DNA from: Akkermansia muciniphila
GTDB taxonomy: Bacteria > Verrucomicrobiota > Verrucomicrobiia > Limisphaerales > SXTU01
NCBI GenBank assembly: GCA_945872195.1
Contig: CAMBZO010000154.1
Coordinates: forward strand, 1 to 6,501
Reading direction: 5' to 3'
DNA: 6,501 nucleotides
The translations under genes were made by a program, and so were the position numbers. Within the stretch, counting starts at the first letter, position 1. Each line of letters starts with the position of its first letter. Below, one piece after another: positions 4,417 through 6,501 of this stretch. The notes beneath the pieces were generated by a model, which was given only the letters and a program-made list of their open reading frames with translations, made no database searches and was not told the DNA's origin.

Positions 4417-5000
4417 CGCAGCACGTCGTAGTCGGCCTTGCCGGTGACGGGGTCGAGGGTGATTTTTCGCAGCTCGTTGTAGAGCGAGCGCAGCACCAAA
4501 GTGAATTCGTCGCTGGTGCCGTTGGCGTGAAAGCGCACGGCGACGGCCTCGGCGTCCTTGAGCAGTTGGAAGTTCACCGCGAGCTCCTCGATGCCGACTT
4601 CCTCCGGCAGCTTCAGGGTGAAGACGCCGTGGCCCTCGCCGGCTTTCGGCTCAGGCCGAGCGTCGACTCCGCGACCGGAACCCTCGCGCTGGCCGGTGGG
4701 CGCGACCTCGAAGGTGTAGTCCTGCGGGCGGATGTGGAGCTCCACGATGCTCCCGCGCAGGATGGCCTGCGCGCGGGCGGTGGCGCAGGCTTCCATCACG
4801 CCTTGGAGCGCGTTGCGCATCGGGGTCTTGTTCTGCGCGGAGACGAAGGCGGGGATGGCGATGGTCATGAGGATCGCGATGATCCCCACGACGATCATGA
4901 TCTCGATGAGGGTGAAAGCAGGTGAAAGGTGAAAGGTGAAAGGTGAAAGAGGGCGCGCCGCGTCCCCTGTCCCTCGGCACTTGTCACGTGCCACTTTCAT
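4413..5000 (-). CDS. gspH: Type II secretion minor pseudopilin GspH-like (195 aa)
   Basis: The prepilin site LSPAFTLIEIMIVVGIIAIL is cut after Ala28, with Glu at +5 (residue 33). GspH/FimT features follow: ACATARAQAILRGSIVELHI (71-90), where a helix rich in Ala/Arg passes into the first strand, and VAVRFHANGTSDEFTLVL (153-170), the phe-x-x-x-Gly-x-Ser strand motif of GspH. It lacks the C-terminal pattern of the major pseudopilin GspG, so GspH is preferred even though it lies directly after gspF. A Gly/Arg-rich stretch at about 103-125 (GQREGSGRGVDARPEPKAGE) looks like a loop insertion. ATG at 5000 overlaps the gspF stop as ATGA (4997-5000). The leader contains an 18-base repeat shared with gspJ and a perfect heptad array. 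The minor pseudopilin assignment is firm; H specifically is somewhat less so. Confidence 0.85.
   Translation of the reverse strand: MKVARDKCRGTGDAARPLSPFTFHLSPAFTLIEIMIVVGIIAILMTIAIPAFVSAQNKTPMRNALQGVMEACATARAQAILRGSIVELHIRPQDYTFEVAPTGQREGSGRGVDARPEPKAGEGHGVFTLKLPEEVGIEELAVNFQLLKDAEAVAVRFHANGTSDEFTLVLRSLYNELRKITLDPVTGKADYDVLR
4911..4948. repeat. Perfect heptanucleotide array in the gspH leader
   Basis: GGTGAAA occurs four times in perfect tandem (4921-4948). A fifth copy (4911-4917) is set off by the three bases GCA. On the coding strand this is TTTCACC x4, TGC, TTTCACC. The last copy is the DNA that encodes Phe-Thr (+1, +2) of the mature pseudopilin. The tandem part encodes leader residues 18-27 (LSPFTFHLSP). 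Confidence 0.95.
4974..4991. repeat. Copy 2 of the 18-base repeat at a pseudopilin gene start
   Basis: TCGGCACTTGTCACGTGC differs from the copy at 3950-3967 by one base. It encodes residues 4-7 (ARDK) plus flanking bases at the beginning of GspH. The same position and frame in both genes imply a common origin of the leader starts, through gene duplication or conversion or a shared inserted element. Confidence 0.8.
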
Positions 5001-6289
5001 CGTCTGCCAAAGCTCTCGCCGATGCTCGAGGTGATCATGAACATCGCCTGGAGCACGCTCATGAGCAGGAACACCACCACGAGGGCGATGCCGATGATCA
5101 TCACCGGCTCGATGAGGTTCATCATCACGCGCAACGTGATGTTCAGATCGTTCTCGTAGGTTTCCGCCACGTTGCGCAGCGCGCCGGGCACATCGCCCGT
5201 CTCCTCGCCGATGCGGATGAGATCAATCATCAGTTGCGGGAAGACCTGGCTGCGCGCGAGCGGCTGCGCGAGGGTTTTGCCGTCGGTCACGGCCTCGCGC
5301 GTCTTGGCGATGGCTTCCTTGAGCACGACGTTGGGCAGCACCTGCTCAGTGATCTTCAGCGCGGTCAGGACGGAGACGCCGTTCTGCATGAGCGTGCCCA
5401 GCGTGCGCGCGAACTGGCCGAAGAGGTAGAGCCGCATCACTTTTCCGAAGATCGGCAGCTTGAGCTTCCAGCGGTCGAGGACGCGTCGCCCCACCTCGCT
5501 GGCGCGAAAGCGGATATAGACAATGGACCCCGCGACTCCGACCAGCGCCATGGTGAGCAGGTAGAGCGGGTTGCGGAGAAAGTCGCTGATACCGATGAGC
5601 AACTGCGTGGAGAGCGGCAACTGAGCATTCATGCCTGTGAAGAGCGACAGGAACGTGGGCAGGATGAAGACGATGAAGACGATGACCATCCCGAAGCCCA
5701 CGAGCATGACGATGACCGGATAGATGAGCGCGGACTGCACCCTCGAGCGCACCTCGGCGAAGCGCTCATAATGTTCCGCAAGCCGCCGCAGCACGTCCTG
5801 GAGCGAGCCGCTCTGCTCGCCGGCGCGGACCATGTTCACATACATGTCCGCGAAGACGACGGGCTGCTTGGCCATCGCGTCGGAGAGGCTGCGACCCTCG
5901 GTCACATCCTGCCGGAGCTGCTTGCTCACCTCGGTGGGAATGCCCTTGGAGCCGAGGTAAGCCATGCTGTTGAGCGCCGTGGTGAGGGGCATTCCGGCCT
6001 TGAGCAGGTTGGCGAACTGCTGCGTGAACGTCGCCAACTCCTGCATGCTCGGCTGGCGCGGGCGCAGCGCGATCTCGCGCAGCGCGGGCGGAAGAAACTT
6101 CGTTAGTGAGATGGAAACCGCGGCCTTGCCCGGCGTGACCGCAACCCCGCCCTTGGCCGCCTCGACGGCGACGGGGAACAAACCCATGCGATCGATCTGC
6201 GCGAGCGCCGCGCTGCGGTCGTTGACTTCGATGAGGCCGCTGACCGTTTCGCCGGAACGCTTGCGGGCCTTGTAGCTAAATTGAGCCAT
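4997..6289 (-). CDS. gspF: Type II secretion inner-membrane platform protein GspF (430 aa)
   Basis: GspF/PilC-family proteins form the inner-membrane platform that links the cytoplasmic ATPase (GspE) to pseudopilus assembly. The N-terminus MAQFSYKARKRSGETVSGLI is typical. Two copies of the T2SSF domain follow, roughly 83-210 and 286-411. Each has the family motif: RAGEQSGSLQDVLRRLAEHY (155-174) and IGEETGDVPGALRNVAETYE (360-379). Three membrane segments are visible near 187-211, 240-259 and 391-417. The 430-residue length is somewhat above the usual ~400, mainly from a longer linker at about 45-80 before the first domain. ATG at 6289 gives the expected N-terminus. It is the first gene of the operon within the window; gspE, normally upstream, is not here, because the region beyond is occupied by a divergent gene. 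No Shine-Dalgarno sequence precedes the ATG. Confidence 0.96.
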   Translation of the reverse strand: MAQFSYKARKRSGETVSGLIEVNDRSAALAQIDRMGLFPVAVEAAKGGVAVTPGKAAVSISLTKFLPPALREIALRPRQPSMQELATFTQQFANLLKAGMPLTTALNSMAYLGSKGIPTEVSKQLRQDVTEGRSLSDAMAKQPVVFADMYVNMVRAGEQSGSLQDVLRRLAEHYERFAEVRSRVQSALIYPVIVMLVGFGMVIVFIVFILPTFLSLFTGMNAQLPLSTQLLIGISDFLRNPLYLLTMALVGVAGSIVYIRFRASEVGRRVLDRWKLKLPIFGKVMRLYLFGQFARTLGTLMQNGVSVLTALKITEQVLPNVVLKEAIAKTREAVTDGKTLAQPLARSQVFPQLMIDLIRIGEETGDVPGALRNVAETYENDLNITLRVMMNLIEPVMIIGIALVVVFLLMSVLQAMFMITSSIGESFGRR

Positions 6290-6418
6290 GTGACTGGGCG
6301 ATACTTAACCAGCCCGGTGCAAAAGTTGCGAGCGCGGAAGCCACGGTGTCGGGCGAAGAGACCTTCCGCCACAAGCGGATTTGACCGGGAGGAACTTTGC
6401 CGCTCAACTCTGCTGCGC
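6290..6418. promoter_or_regulatory. Divergent intergenic region, presumed promoters for gspF and the ABC gene
   Basis: These 129 bases lie between two divergently transcribed genes and must hold or border both promoters. Toward gspF, TTAAGT (reverse strand, 6303-6308) is a possible -10 element, but no good -35 stands 16-18 bases upstream. A small hairpin, TCCGC at 6365-6369 pairing with GCGGA at 6375-6379 with a 5-base loop, is the only clear structure. A GGGAGG at 6387-6392 is too far (26 bases) from the ABC start codon to serve as its ribosome binding site. Confidence 0.35.
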
Positions 6419-6501
6419 ATGCCACTCCTCGAAGTCCGCAATCTCAAAGTCCACTTCCCGGTCAAGCACGGCGTCTTCAGCCGCGTGAACGCGTGGGTGA
6501 A
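6419..6501 (+). CDS. ABC transporter ATP-binding protein, OppF/DppF-like, N-terminal fragment
   Basis: From ATG at 6419 the frame stays open to the window end and encodes 27 residues: MPLLEVRNLKVHFPVKHGVF followed by SRVNAWV and a probable Lys. An opening Leu-Leu-Glu-Val-x-Asn-Leu-Lys strand, His-Phe-Pro, then a Gly-Val-Phe-x-Arg insertion is the usual start of the OppF/DppF type of oligopeptide importer ATPases. These hydrolyse ATP at the cytoplasmic face to drive peptide uptake. The Walker A motif lies beyond the window, so catalytic competence cannot be judged. In typical opp/dpp operons this ATPase is the last gene; here it follows a divergent gene, so it starts its own transcript. No in-frame ATG lies just upstream, supporting this start. 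Confidence 0.75.
   Translation, partial: MPLLEVRNLKVHFPVKHGVFSRVNAWV

Noticed and set aside
3846..4948. CRISPR-like or coding-repeat explanation for the heptad arrays
   Set aside because: Units are 7 bases with no spacers, and the period does not match codons, so they are neither CRISPR arrays nor an evident protein repeat domain.
4943..6106. Long open frame on the + strand opposite gspF (387 codons)
   Set aside because: Its His/Asp/Glu-rich composition is an antisense shadow; gspF on the other strand has clear family motifs and membrane segments.
6387..6392. GGGAGG as ribosome binding site of the ABC gene
   Set aside because: It lies 26 bases before the ATG, and no alternative in-frame start stands closer to it.

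Overview
The window is GC-rich and densely coding. It most likely comes from a member of the Verrucomicrobiota, or a related Planctomycetes-Verrucomicrobia lineage. That placement is inference. It rests on three things: a DUF1552 gene next to a secreted ankyrin-repeat gene and a sulfatase remnant; the style of the pseudopilin genes (Ala-Phe-Thr-Leu-Ile/Leu-Glu processing sites behind long repeat-filled leaders); and the absence of clear Shine-Dalgarno sequences. No RNA gene, CRISPR array or insertion sequence is visible, and no gene-free stretch exceeds about 130 bases.

Left part, + strand: the 3' end of a DUF1552 gene (2-268) is followed closely by a signal-peptide-bearing ankyrin-repeat protein (280-1788). 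Directly after its stop is a perfect 7-bp inverted repeat (1790-1812). In the same reading frame follow about 40 codons that read as the extreme C-terminus of a sulfatase, without a start or catalytic domain (1789-1932). This is probably a deletion remnant.

Middle and right, - strand (6289 down to 2005): a type II secretion / type IV pilin-like operon in the order gspF, gspH, gspI, gspJ, gspK. It encodes the inner-membrane platform protein and the four minor pseudopilins. F/H, H/I and I/J are joined by 4-base ATGA stop/start overlaps, and J/K are separated by 7 bases. The major pseudopilin gspG is missing from its usual place between gspF and gspH. The operon converges on the sulfatase remnant across 72 bases.

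The most notable feature is in the DNA of the pseudopilin leader peptides, the part removed by prepilin peptidase. gspH, gspI and gspJ each carry four-to-five-copy tandem arrays of a 7-base unit just upstream of the processing-site codons. The unit sequence differs from gene to gene but the period is always 7. gspH and gspJ also share a near-identical 18-base sequence at their start codons, and the gspK leader holds a short perfect palindrome. The leaders therefore look like tolerated landing or expansion sites for short repeats. Because 7 is not a multiple of 3, gain or loss of one unit would switch the frame of a translationally coupled operon.

Far right: a 129-base divergent intergenic region leads into the start of a + strand ABC transporter ATPase resembling OppF/DppF (6419 to window end).
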